Assembly: GCA_004026145.2 (NCBI GenBank)
Contig: CP034975.1
Span: forward strand, 6,460,610-6,524,609
Source: Takifugu bimaculatus
Lineage: Eukaryota; Chordata; Actinopteri; Tetraodontiformes; Tetraodontidae
Direction of reading: 5' to 3'
Length of the DNA stretch: 64,000 bases
In this document: piece by piece, positions 13,701-24,959 of the stretch
How the letters are laid out: each line of letters begins with the position of its first letter
Position numbering within the stretch: the stretch's first letter is position 1
Made by a program: the position numbers and the translations under genes
The notes under the pieces: generated by a model
Databases searched by the model: none
What the model was told of the DNA's origin: nothing
The model's input: the letters and a program-made list of their open reading frames with translations, nothing else

Positions 13701-15060
13701 CTCCCAATAAAAAGAGGGCGGCGGCAGAATTAATCCACTGACACTTTCAACTTCCCCTCCTGCCCTCCATCTGATTGGAAGGCGATGACACAAACGCCTG
13801 ACATTGCGCGTCCCCGAACGCCGAATCCGACGTCGGACGGGTCTCGACGTGTTTCTTCCGCTCTGAAGTAGAATTCACCCAAAGGTGAAAGTCAGGAGAA
13901 GAAATCGAGAGCCGAGCTCGAACATCGGGTGCTGCGGCGGCGCTCAGCGGCGGTGGGAGCACGGTCGCTTCCCCTTCGGCCCATCCCTGTGACCCGATCG
14001 GTAACGCATGCACGAGGACGATGCTGTTTTGATCAGCCGTGAGGGAAGAGCCGCCAGAGGAGAATTTGTGTGAAATTAGTTAAACGTGGGTGCATAAAAG
14101 GGTTCATATGTGAAGCTTTTCGCTAAGATAACAACATGAAACAGATGGAAACAGGCAGCAAGACGTGGATGTTTACACTGATTCGGATCGTTTTCAGAAC
14201 TCCAGGACTAACTCATGACATTCTTGACATGTTCTGGCAGCCTCTGCACCCCGATGGCCTCGCTGGGAGGTCGGTTTCCCATGTCCAGTAACCCCCCCGC
14301 CCAACCGCCACCTATGTCCAGGTTTATCGCTGATTCGGCTCGGTGAATCAGATCTGGCAACTTCCAGTTTAATTTATTAGATATGTTTAAGTGAAATTGC
14401 ACAGAAATGCGGTTACGTGCCGGGGTTGGTCCTACAGGCTCAGGGGGGTGGGGGTGGGGGGTCCTCCAGACTGGCTCTACAGTTATTCCACCCCTCTACT
14501 CTCACGGTTCCTTTCCTCCAGACCTCTCACTCCCGTCACTCTCCCCACTGTCAGTCAACCATTCAGAAACAATCCTGCACCACATAAACAGGAAAACCAG
14601 TGAATAGACCCCCCCCCCCAACCACCACCACCCCCTCCGCTCTGCACACCCGCCAGCATGCCGTCTGTCAGTCAAGAGCCGCTGGCCCTCGCCGCGCCCT
14701 CAGTGTGATGTTTACACAGCGGTGTTCCTGCGTTTGATCCTCACATGTCCTGACTCTTCAGCCTCAGACAGTTTCTCCGGCCGCATTCTTGAGGTGGCGA
14801 GCGTGTGAGAATGAGTGCGGGGGGGCATAATCGGTCCTGACAGAGGAATATCTGTCACAAGGATTAAGCGTCTCTGCGGTCGGGGGAAAGTTTCGGGATT
14901 AGACGGAATCGTTTACGAGAGGCTTTCAGAGTTTCCACCCAAACGTGCTGACTCAGGGGACGGTTTGCCAAACGCTGAAAGATGGTCGATCCGGGCTCGC
15001 ATAAGTGCTCAATAGCATCACCGAATTTCAATCGGATGATTTAGCGGGAATCTGCTCGCC

Positions 15061-15300
15061 CTCATGGGGCGGTTCGCTAAATCTGAGGTAATGTTTGTCA
15101 ACCTGGGTGTGTTCGGACACTCTGTCATATCCACAAATTACAGCCGTTTGATGGGCCATTTGCTTACTTCCCCAAATTTCCATACAATTGGTCACATGTC
15201 AGTGGTGGCGAGGAAATGGGTTATTATTATTCAGCCTAAATATTTAATGTTTCCATTATTGGAACAAGTGTATAAACAAATGCGTCATCTGTAATTTATT
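15061..15300. promoter_or_regulatory. Possible conserved non-coding element
   Basis: A complex, non-repetitive A/T-leaning block with CACATGTC, CAATTG and CTAAATATTTAA in a GC-rich surrounding. It includes TCAGCCTAAATATTT (15231-15245), also present at 7288-7302. It looks like an enhancer-type element, but conservation cannot be tested here. Confidence 0.25.
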
Positions 15301-18158
15301 GTGCGTACAATAACATGGAGGCCCTTTCCCACAGTAGGGCCGGGCCTGGCAACCAGTCCTGGTGCTGGGAGGGAGCCAGCTCAGGGTCCGGACCACCGCG
15401 GCACTCACAAACACACACTCGGACCACCACTGCAGAGTCACACTCGTGCACCCCGTGACGAGCATGTGGTGTCTATTTAACATCCTCAAATGTTGTTCTC
15501 ATCAGAGTTGCCTGAAATTGTTTTGGGTTCGAATAATTGAATGATCGGATATGGATGTTGACACCTGCAAAAACCAGGTGTGAATTTATGGGTTCAACAT
15601 GGCGGCTGGCATCCACACCACAGCTGGCTGGGGGCGGGGCTTGAAGCAGGCAACGGGAATGTGAACATTGAGATGTATAGATGCCTGGAAATTCATTTTC
15701 TGGGACTCAATTACTCCAAGTTTACATTGTACTGGTCACATGACCAAAAGATGGCGTGGCCCATGTACTGGCAGATCTCTGAATACTATTTCTAGGTCAC
15801 CCTCAGTTCAGAGCATCAACGCTGGGGAAAACGTTCAGGCTCCGCATGGCGGTAAGATTCCGGCTGCCAACAGACGGAGATCTGAGACGAGGCCGGACTC
15901 TGAGAGCGATAAAATCCTTCTGCTCTCATCGCCTGCAGCAAATCACATTTCAGCAAATGTTCAATTAAAGGCGATAAAAGAGGCGGGAAACGTGCTGATA
16001 TATAAAAGCCACCTGTGAGGCAGCTGAAGTCGTGGCTCTGGATGTCTGTTTGCGGGCTGTTTATAGGGTGCGATGATATTCTGGCTACACGGGAATGAGT
16101 TCTACCCGTGTTCCGTCAGAAACAAGAGACACGACAGTTTAAAAAGCGCTCAACACTTTCATTAGCGTGTTTTCGTCTTCGCCGAAAAGTGTCGTGATCG
16201 CATCTTTCCTGAAGGGTCGGTTGATGTTTGTGGTCAAACCTTCGAAATAGACAAAACGTAGCTTACCCGTTTGCAGCGAGGACGACGGGCTCTACACTCC
16301 AGACGTCCACCTCGGCCAAACCATTGAAGCTGTACCGATAAACCACCTTCTCAGGTTTTATCTTTTCATCTTTTTTGTTGTAGCTCTTCATCGATGGGGG
16401 TGTAGGCTAACGGCCAAAACCAAGTGTTTGGGACATCGTTGCAGCTCCAGCTGAACAGCGAGAGTGATGTCACCACCTGGGGCCTCCGACACATTCCTGG
16501 ACCCGACCGAAACCTCCAGCAAAGCCGGATGACATACAACCGCACTCGCTCTCAGCGCACGCAAATGTCATAGCTACACTTACACACTCAGCATAAACCC
16601 TGACATGTTACCCACAGGAGTCTGCCTGTGTTGACATGGTAACGCACATCTGTTAATAATTTTGCAGCCTGGTGTCTTGATAAATTAGAAGCAAAACCTT
16701 AATTTTCTTGCATTTTTTCACTTGTTACCTCACGACGCGGCTCGTCGTGCCAGGTTTTGCCAACTTTCATTTGTTATACCCGTTAAAAATGCTTACCTTA
16801 ACGAGGACTGAGGGCTAACACTGTATCAGATGTGTCACCTGAGGTTCAGATTTAGGTCCGGCCATCTTTTCTGTGTCATGAAGATTAACAGCTCGGTCGT
16901 AATCTTGATGTAGCCTCTGGGACCTCGGAACTGTGTCTTGAAGTTAGCTGAGTATCTAAAATCTCTTCATTTTGTGGGAGTCTGTCCAGAGTTTCGATGG
17001 TTGTCCGCCCCCGGGACCCCGTTGATCACTTCTTCATTCTTGTGTTCTGACACTCTGCTCTCACGCCGGGGAGAACCTGTAATCTGAGCGATAAAACGTA
17101 TCGACCGTGGGGATTACAGGGCTGGTATGGATCCTAAATCACATGTGGATTCAAGGACAGGTCAGACGGCAGACTTGTTAGCATGAGGTGCACAAAATTA
17201 CTCAAGCAAATCCCTGGTCTGAAGGCAAAGCTAAAGGTAAACTGTATCTTCCGTGTGCGGGCGAGCGTGCGCGCTTGTTCCAGCTTTCACGGTTGTTTAT
17301 GTGTTTAGCGGTTAAGGAAAAACACTTATGTCCCAATCTGATCTGGGACGTTTCCTTTAGCTTGGTTGCAACTACTGGTTGGAACTACTGTAATGACTCA
17401 GATTGCAAACGTGTTGATACGTATCACCAGAGCCCGACGCAAGCCAAGTCTCCGAAGTTGACTCTGCGCACAGGCATGCAGTGTGACCGCCAAACACATA
17501 ATGGTGGTATTGTCTGAATTACAAAAACCAAAAAAAAGAGGAAGATGAGGACAGGATCTACTCCACTGTTTTGTTTTTGTGTTATGGAAACACTTTTACC
17601 TGCTGGCTCGGAGACCAGATTAATACTCCTCCCACAGGCTAAAGTGCAAGAGAGAAAAATGACTACTGCAACTAGTTAGCTTAGCATAGCCTAAAGAGCA
17701 ATAATGGAGAAAAGGCTATTGCCCGAAAGCCAAAGTTCCTGCTTGCGTAATGCTCCTCAATGCTGCCTTTATTGACATCAGATCTATTTTGCCCGACTTT
17801 TTACGTAAACGTTGCTGCCAGGATACGTACTTGATACCTACTTGATACTTACTTGATGTCAGCCAGCATCCTCTGACCATCAGACACCACACTGGGGACC
17901 TACATGAAGACCACAGTGGCGGCGTCATGATACCAAACAGTATTTTTTTCTAAAATCAATCCCTGCGCCACTGAAAATGAAATATCGAGTTTCGTCTCCA
18001 ACTGAAAATGCGTAGAAAACCAGTACTCGAATTATTTGGAATACCTTCAGTGAGTTTATCCACCACCTGTATTCAAAGGTTACACTCAGCAAAAGGATCA
18101 GATTCTGGTCTAGGATTCTGAGAGATGTGAGTTTTCTTCCTTCAATGGTTAAGTTGTT

Positions 18159-18258
18159 NNNNNNNNNNNNNNNNNNNNNNNNNNNNNNNNNNNNNNNNNN
18201 NNNNNNNNNNNNNNNNNNNNNNNNNNNNNNNNNNNNNNNNNNNNNNNNNNNNNNNNNN
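18159..18258. other. Assembly gap of 100 N
   Basis: Exactly 100 unknown bases, the usual placeholder for a scaffold join of unknown length. Sequence on either side shows no open gene, but the distance and content across this point are not known. Confidence 0.98.
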
Positions 18259-18624
18259 TACGTTATCAGGTTTGCTATTGTCTAGAACTCTCTGTGGGGG
18301 TCCACAGGGGGGAACCTGTGAACTCCATATATGAAGGCCCGGATCTGGAACCCAGAACCTTCTCGCCTTGACTCAAATGTGCACAAGCTCCAGCCAAACA
18401 GGAAGTTGGTGTTCAGACAGGAAATGGTCCTGTAGGGGAAGCTTTTAAACATGAAGCACTCCGGGGAGGTGATGCCGTCTGGACTTTCCCTGATGTTCTT
18501 CTCTTTTTTTCCTGCGGACTTCTGCTCCTGCATATGTTCCATCCAATTATTCAGACGGCAACTGTTACAATCAAGGTTGTCTGACCCCCCAACAAGCAAC
18601 AGTGGCAGGAAAAATTCCCCAGGA

Positions 18625-18712
18625 AGAGGAGAGGAGAGGAGAGGAGAGGAGAGGAGAGGAGAGGAGAGGAGAGGAGAGGAGAGGAGAGGAGAGGAGGGGG
18701 AGAGGAGAGGAG
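18625..18712. repeat. (GAGGA)n pentanucleotide repeat
   Basis: About 17 AGGAG/GAGGA units interrupted near 18695 by a run of G. It creates the artificial Glu-Arg-Arg-Gly and Leu-Leu-Ser-Ser-Pro frames across this region. Confidence 0.97.
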
Positions 18713-19171
18713 ATGTGACCAACAAACTCAGGTGTGACTCCTCTGTCCTCATGGCTCCTCATCCCCAAAGTTTGTGGGGGTCAAAGAACTGTTTGGGAAT
18801 TTGCTCCGGTTGGAGGTGTTTGTTCACTGAGGCTGATCCTGAAGAACCTCCAGGGAACAGCTCTTCAAAGAGCCCCGCTCCCAGAACAGGAAGTCCCACT
18901 CCTGAAACAGGAAGTCCCGCCCTGTGCTGCCTGGAAACAAGGGGAGGCGGCCAGGAAGGAAGGTAATCCAGGACAACAACATGGTTCTGATCCAACCTCC
19001 TCACACCCAAAAGCATCTGAATGTTCTTCAGCCTGGTGCTTTAATGTGACACACAATGGTGATACTGGTACAGAGAAGATAGGAAGGGTTTTACTGGTGT
19101 CACCGTCCTAAATTCAAGCCAGAGTTGGTTTAAACCCAAGTAAATGGAAATGTCAGCTGTTCCTGCTAAAA

Positions 19172-19185
19172 CCACTAGAGGGCAG
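19172..19185 (+). promoter_or_regulatory. CTCF-like core motif, forward
   Basis: CCACTAGAGGGCAG fits the CTCF core CCASYAGRKGGCRS at every position. It lies about 5.3 kb upstream of the meox1 start codon. Binding is inferred from motif alone. Confidence 0.5.
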
Positions 19186-19989
19186 CCTCATACTGGTTTT
19201 CCATCACTGGTTTACGTTAGAGGGAGACGCTGGTTTGGTGTTTCTGCCAGTGGGATCAGGAGCCTTTTCCAGACTCACATCATGCGGTAACAGTGTGGCA
19301 GCAGGGAAATTAGCTTCTGCGGCGGTGAGGTAAAGATTAGCTGTTTTTAGCTTGGGCCCAACCGAGAAGGAAACCTATAATATGGGAGACGATAGCGTGT
19401 TTGGGGTCAGTCCGCTGAGAACTGGGATGGTTTTCACATTAAGTCAAACACCAGTTTGTCAGTTTTCACTCTCCGGTTGCATTTCCAACATATTTGGTTT
19501 CTTTTGAGAACCTATTAAACAGTCAGTGTTCCCCGTTAGCGAAGCTTCCAAAACACACGTGTAGCGCCCGGCGAGCCTTCAAATATTGATTATCTCAGCC
19601 CAATTTCTGCTCGCCTGGCTGACGTCAGGCGGCTGAAACAGCCAAAAAAAACAGGCGTCCACCTTTATTTAGCCTGGCGAGGCTCCACCGTTCTCGACCT
19701 TTGACCAGGGCGATCTTCAGGGACAAGTTCAGAGTACGAGGATGAGAGGACGAGGAGCCGCAACAGCCTGAAAGTGTGGCAACACGTGGTTACAATTAAA
19801 TGTGACCACTTCATTTTAACCAGTTAACTAACTTACCGTGATGTAATCAGCGAGGATCCGGCTCTCAGCAGAGCCCCGCCCCCTTCCATTATCACGCCAG
19901 CATTTCCCGTGTTAACGAGGAGGTGGCGCTCGACCACGTGTGTGCAGACATTTTACTGTATTTTCAGCATTTTCTGACACCACGAGCGG

Positions 19990-20003
19990 CCACCAGGTGG
20001 CGT
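19990..20003 (+). promoter_or_regulatory. CTCF-like core motif, forward
   Basis: CCACCAGGTGGCGT fits the first 13 positions of the core CCASYAGRKGGCRS and ends in T instead of C/G. The inner CCACCAGGTGG is nearly self-complementary, so orientation rests on the flanking GCG. It is about 0.8 kb from the previous site. Confidence 0.42.
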
Positions 20004-20898
20004 TTTTTGACATTTTTTTTTACCGAAGTGCAACCTCGCCTCTGCTAACTCAGCGGGCTCCGATGGATCCGTCTGGATTCGCTGACCTGTTTGTTGGTGC
20101 TGTGAACCTCTCTGATTCTATCTTCAGCAGAGATCTATTCCCGGCGCCGCCGTCACTGGAGCCGCAGAGCGTCCGGACCAAAAACAGAACCAAACAGGAA
20201 ACCCGGGCGCTCGTGCGAGAAGCCAGCCTTCAAACCGTGACGTTTGATTCTGGCTGCCGATGGCGTGAACGCAGAAGGTCCAAACATCGTTTATCCTTCA
20301 GCCGTCTTTCGGGCTAAACAACCTTCAGGTTCAGTCCATTTGTCAGCTGACGTCTGGAGGCGGAGCTGCTGGCCGAACACGCCGTGGGTCTCGCCCGCGC
20401 CTCTGGGAGCCCGCGGCTGTTTAAACACATTATTCTACATTCTGAATTGTTGCTGAAACAGGTCGGCGGTGGATAACCACTTCCAGCTCCGCTCCGGTTT
20501 CCCCTGTTTACAGTGGGGGCCTGATGAGAGACACGCCAGGACCCGGGCCCAGGTCTGCGCTCGCATTAATGCGTCCCGCCTCAGATGCCACACCGGTTCT
20601 GAGCGGCGTGCCTCTAGTGAGCTCATAAAACATGATGACATGAGCGTTCGCTGGCCGGCAGGAGTGACGGAAAGCAGCGGTTTTCTTTATTGGCTCCCGT
20701 CTGTCTGTCAGCTGGGCAGCAGATCTGATCCCGCGGCCCTGATGGCGTTCAGACGACACAAATGTCTGTAATCGGATCCCATTTGAGGAATGTTTTCTTT
20801 ATAACAAAAGCTATTGTCCCTTTTCGTAAACCCTCAATAGCCTTTACTGTTAGCGTAGCGCGCCATTAGCGTGGCTGGTGCTGTGCCTGTCGGAGGAG

Positions 20899-20936
20899 CC
20901 CCCCGAGACCCAGGTGAACGTCAGGGTCTCGGGGGG
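20899..20936. other. Perfect 13-bp GC-rich hairpin
   Basis: CCCCCCGAGACCC (20899-20911) is an exact complement of GGGTCTCGGGGGG (20924-20936) around a 12-base loop. No gene nearby explains it. Confidence 0.8.
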
Positions 20937-23900
20937 TCACGCTGTCGGACACCGGAGACTGATTGGGGAGGGGGGGGGGCGCTAATCCGGCCCGCGTCAC
21001 CGAGATGGATCAAATGAAAACACACTGACGCTGGCGGAGTGACAGTAACAGGTTGCTGGCAGGGTGAGGGGAGATGTGGCTCACGGCCGGTTCGTTTATC
21101 TACCATCAGCTGCAGGAATATCAGGTGCAGCTTCTTTTAACGTCCGTCGTTTCAGATGTATCGCTTTAAGAGTTCGCGGGAATAAAAGACGGCGACGCGG
21201 CGGATCCCTGAAAGATTCAGGCCCAAAGACACTTAAACTCATCAGGCTCAGAAACTGGATCATTCTGGGGAGTTAGAACGTTCTCCTAACAGGTTGTCAG
21301 AGCGTTTTAGTGGATCCAGTATGACGGCGGACCCTTTGGCATCGGCCGTCGATGTGCTAATCCCCCCCTGAAACACAAGGCGCCCTTTTGGCATCTATGG
21401 CATGAGCGCTAAGCCATTGCTTGAGCGTTTTATCCCGATGCGTGCAGTCTTTTAGGCCGGAAACATCGTTGACGTTGGGTCGAGTTTGGTTCGTTTTCAG
21501 GAATCAGTGACGGATCCCGATTGCCGCAACCCTGCAACCGCTATCAGATCTGGAGCGGTTCTGATGGCGGTGCTGGTAACATGGAAACATTAGAAAGAAA
21601 GACCGTGAGGTATACCTAGTGTGGCCAGAGCCAAGGCTCTAGATTTAGCTAGTGGCTCAGCTGGCTGTTACGATAGCACGCTAGATACTGTAGCGCCATA
21701 GAAATGCAATCTATCTACAGGTGTGACAAAAGGTAACACTTTACGCTGCCTCCTTGAAACCAAGCATCAAAATCACATGATCTGGAGCAGTGGCTCGTGG
21801 GTAGAATTCTGCAGCGCTAACGCACGCTACCAATTGCTGTCTTTGCCGACTGGAGCATCAAAATGCCTCAATCCAGCCGTAGAAGCGATCAGCGAAAGTG
21901 CAGCAAAATCCTCGTCAGCAGTGCGTTGGTTTCTGGTAAAAATGCCCGGTTAGCGCCAACACAGCATGATTGCTAGCACAGAAAAGATATAGCTTAGGCT
22001 ATTTCCTGCCTATCAGAGTGATTGTGCTAAAACATGTTGACTGATTTCCGGTAACATTAGCAGACAAAACGTTGATTTTCTTTCCTTTAGTGCATCGTGA
22101 GAATGCTACGACGCCACAGACGGATCGTCTTGCTAATATTTCACGCAGACCCGCAGTTTGCGTTAAAATCTCAAACCTGTTTGGGACTTTTCCACCCGTG
22201 AAAGAGTCATAAACAGCCTTTATCACCGAGACACAGGCGCTCTCACTGACGCATACTTTCGCAGCAGACACCCCCTCTAATTTATACCGACACACAGATG
22301 GCCCCCGCTCCGACCACAAATGCAGTGTAACCCCTGCTCCCTGCGGTGCGGCCTGGACTCGGGCTGCCAGTAAAAGTCAGGGATGCTTCATGGCTCAACA
22401 ATTTGCTTGGTGAATGGAAAGGCTTTGCTTTGTGACCTCAGAACACTTTCTGTCTTTTTTCCTTCCACTTTGTCCTCCGTCCTGTCAAACGTTTCTCCGC
22501 CTCTGTTTTCTGGTGTTCCAGTTACTTCTTAATTATTTTCCTTCTTCCCGGTTTATCGGTCCTGTATGAAACAGTCTCGGATTTATTTATCCAGACAGGC
22601 GTGTGTGTTGTTTTCCCTCTCCCTGCCTTTCCTCTTGGCTTTTCCGCGACCTCCAGGAGTCTGACAGGTCGGGAGTAAAGCAAGGACAAAGCTCGCAAAT
22701 ATGAGCGGAATGAAGGAAAGTGCGACCCGGTGTGGGTTAGCGCTTGTTGATGTTAATGCGCCGCTCTCTGCAACTGGGAATTTCATCCCATCAACTGTGC
22801 GTGATTAAAGCAAAGCCTCTTGCAGAAGGCGAGCCTCGGAATTCCGTCCGTTTTAGTAGCTAGCAACAATGCGACAAAGTTTCCCGGTGCTGCAAATTTG
22901 CCCCCAGCACCAGTTGCAATATTTGTGGAGCAACGCAAATGCTTTGATGTTTGTGCTCCAGGCATTTAAATCCCTTCGAGTGACAAAATGGATGAAGAAA
23001 GCGCTGTAGGCGGGGCCAAACAGCCATGAAATGACGTGCAGACATGCTGGTTGAGCGTACGCCGCCTCCATTTTGAGCGACTAAGGTCTTGGTCTGGACC
23101 CTGGATGTCGTCAGGGACCAAAAATCCTCCGCTCTCGTTTGCCAGAGACGTCCGATTCCTGTGTCGTAAACTGAGGAGGTTCTCTGCGGTGTCCAAACCA
23201 CATCTGAATTTTTACGGACAAAAGAATGCGGTCAGCAGCGGTGCGTAAAACCTCCGAATGTGGCCCCTTTGATCGGATCTCAGTGGGTTCTGACAGTCGG
23301 CTCATTTCAGATGCAGAAAAAAAAAAACAACCAGCAAACTCAGAGGCGGCGGGACCGCGGTTGTCGACAGGAACCCCGCTGCCATCTGGCTATTGTGTGG
23401 CGTTGTGCGCTAGCTAGCATGAATGTGCACAAAAACAATAGTAACTCTACCAAATCCAGAACCCCGATCCAGATCGGAATTCTTACTGAGTCATCCGTGG
23501 GCTACACCCCCAAATCCATCCAAACTCTTGGACTGGCGTCGGTTGCGAACACACACCCCGAAACCTAGCCTCCTTCGGCTCTGGTGGCAGAGGAAAATAT
23601 TAGCTCGGTGTTTTTGAAATACGGCTCGGAGGTTTCCTACCGCGCTTCAGAACAGTGAGAAACCCACAAGAGGTGTGACGGCCTGTGCAGCCAAGATGAA
23701 ATCCAGCCCTCCGTCACCTCGGAGTTAAAGTCCAGCCAGGTGGGTTTGGGCGTGTAGCATTAGCGCGGCAGCAGAGGAAGAAAAAAGGCGCTGCTGATTG
23801 GAGAGGACGGAGGGATCAGGGGTTAACTTTCCTCTAAAGGGTGTCAAAGGAAAGGAACTAAATTGGGTGTCAGAAAGCGCTAAGGAGCCGAATAAGTTCC

Positions 23901-23954
23901 CGGCTCTGGTGTGGGTGGGTGCTCGCAGCAGTCCCGCGTCTGGAAAGCCCATTA

Positions 23955-24257
23955 GATGTGCATATAAAATTTCCCCTGTGATTAATAGTTGATGAGGCCG
24001 GGTTGGTTGGAGGGTACTACCAACATGTGGCCGGCAGGCTCCGCCCCCGCCGTCTCCGGTTACGCTCCATAAACCCGCCGCTCTTTCCCACCTATATGTT
24101 TTTAAAAAAGGAGGAGGGCTCACTTGTCAAGAATGCCTTCAGAGGAGCTGTGAAAACAGGCAGCGAGGAGGGGAGGCGTGCAGTCGCGGCTCAGCCAGGG
24201 AAGTGTGTGTGAGCGAGAGCGTGTCAGCAGCGGAGAGAGAGAGAGAGAGAGAGACGT

Positions 24258-24298
<41 letters not shown>

Positions 24299-24493
24299 GC
24301 TGCTGACAGAGAGAGAGAGAGAGAAGCGCTGACACAGGAAGGCTTCTGTCCTCAGCAGTTCTGGGCTGTGGAGGAGTTCCAGTGTTCCTGAGGTGGATCA
24401 TCTGCAGCTGAGGTGGATTTTCCTCCGAGCTTTCTCAGAGAGGGGGGGTTGGACTCCTCTGCAAGGAAAAGACTTGTCATAAACCGCGCCGCC
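23955..24493 (+). promoter_or_regulatory. Putative meox1 promoter and 5' leader
   Basis: A TATAAA-like element sits at 23963-23968, followed by GTGATTAATAG near 23978 and a GC box (CTCCGCCCCCGC, about 24039-24050). A second A/T-rich run (CTATATGTTTTTAAAAAAG) lies near 24092. Between 24223 and 24325 the leader holds GA and CA microsatellites inside a short inverted repeat. A six-codon upstream frame, ATG 24133 to TGA 24153, would be in the leader if transcription starts before it. The true start site is not visible, so all of this is inferred from motifs and position. Confidence 0.45.
24223..24325. repeat. GA/CA/GA microsatellite cluster with flanking inverted repeat, meox1 leader
   Basis: GA repeat 24232-24253, CA repeat 24257-24298 and GA repeat 24309-24325 lie in a row, 170-270 bp before the meox1 start codon. 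A 10-bp arm GTCAGCAGCG at 24223-24232 is exactly complementary to CGCTGCTGAC at 24298-24307, so the first GA and the CA repeat form the loop of a possible stem. Length change here could affect the leader or promoter. Confidence 0.85.
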
Positions 24494-24959
24494 ATGGATC
24501 AGCCAGCCAGCAGCTGCATGCGGAGCACCCACCCCGGGACCCCCATTTGGGGCTGCATGAGGACCCCTCACGCCGGGGTTCCAGGAGCCAACCTGCAGTA
24601 CCAGCAGGCCCCGTTCTCCCTCCACCAGAAGCCCGAGTTCCTGGCCTACACAGACTTCACCAGTTTCCACGCAGCCTACCCCCGGGACGACAGGCCCTAC
24701 CACGAGAGCCAGGCGGCCTACGGGAGAGCTGACTGGCAGTTCAGCCCCTGCGAGACCCGGGCCAGGGCGACCGAGGCCTGCCCGCCCGTCGCCGCCCCGG
24801 CGGCAGTGAGCGGCGGGGGGCCCGAACTGGACAGTGTTGGGGGAGACAGGCTGCCGGGGTCCGCACCCGGGTGCCTGGAAGGGGAGTACTCGCCGCAGAG
24901 CGTGGCGTCGGCCGACTCGGACAAGAAGAGCTCCAACAAGAGGAAGAGAGATGTGACAG
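24494..24959 (+). CDS. meox1: meox1 coding exon 1
   Basis: This exon holds 155 codons plus one base of codon 156 (phase 1). The donor is AG|GTGAGT at 24959/24960. It encodes the whole N-terminal regulatory half, rich in Ser, Pro and Gly, including the conserved Cys/Trp motif at residues 8-22 and the aromatic [11 protein letters not shown] segment. Read-through into intron 1 meets a stop at 24965, so retention would give a protein without a homeodomain. The antisense 226-codon open frame over this exon is a GC-rich shadow. Confidence 0.96.

Larger units (their letters stand above)
1..18158. other. Gene-free upstream region, left part
   Basis: No exon, RNA gene or transposon was recognised on either strand. 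Frames up to about 150 codons show no known domain and carry no splice or conservation signal that I can see. In mammals sost lies upstream of MEOX1, but no cystine-knot exon resembling sclerostin is present here. The stretch contains the G-run array at 2288-2326, hairpins at 7129, 8273 and 10694, and a possible conserved non-coding block at 15061-15300. GCTA/TAGC words are conspicuously common. Confidence 0.7.
18259..23954. other. Gene-free upstream region, right part
   Basis: No coding exon was recognised. It contains a pentanucleotide repeat (18625-18712), two CTCF-like motifs (19172 and 19990), and a perfect 13-bp hairpin (20899-20936). A frame starting at the ATG near 20062 (MDPSGFADLF...) has no family resemblance known to me and no splice support. 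Confidence 0.7.

Noticed and set aside
15520..15545. tRNA gene suggested by GGTTCGAAT
   Set aside because: No A box, no cloverleaf and no terminator could be matched upstream or downstream.
19940..20317. 125-codon frame containing MDPSGFADLF
   Set aside because: No resemblance to a known family and no splice or promoter evidence; composition is ordinary for chance frames here.
1..24000. sost exons expected from mammalian gene order
   Set aside because: No sequence resembling the sclerostin cystine-knot exon was seen on either strand.
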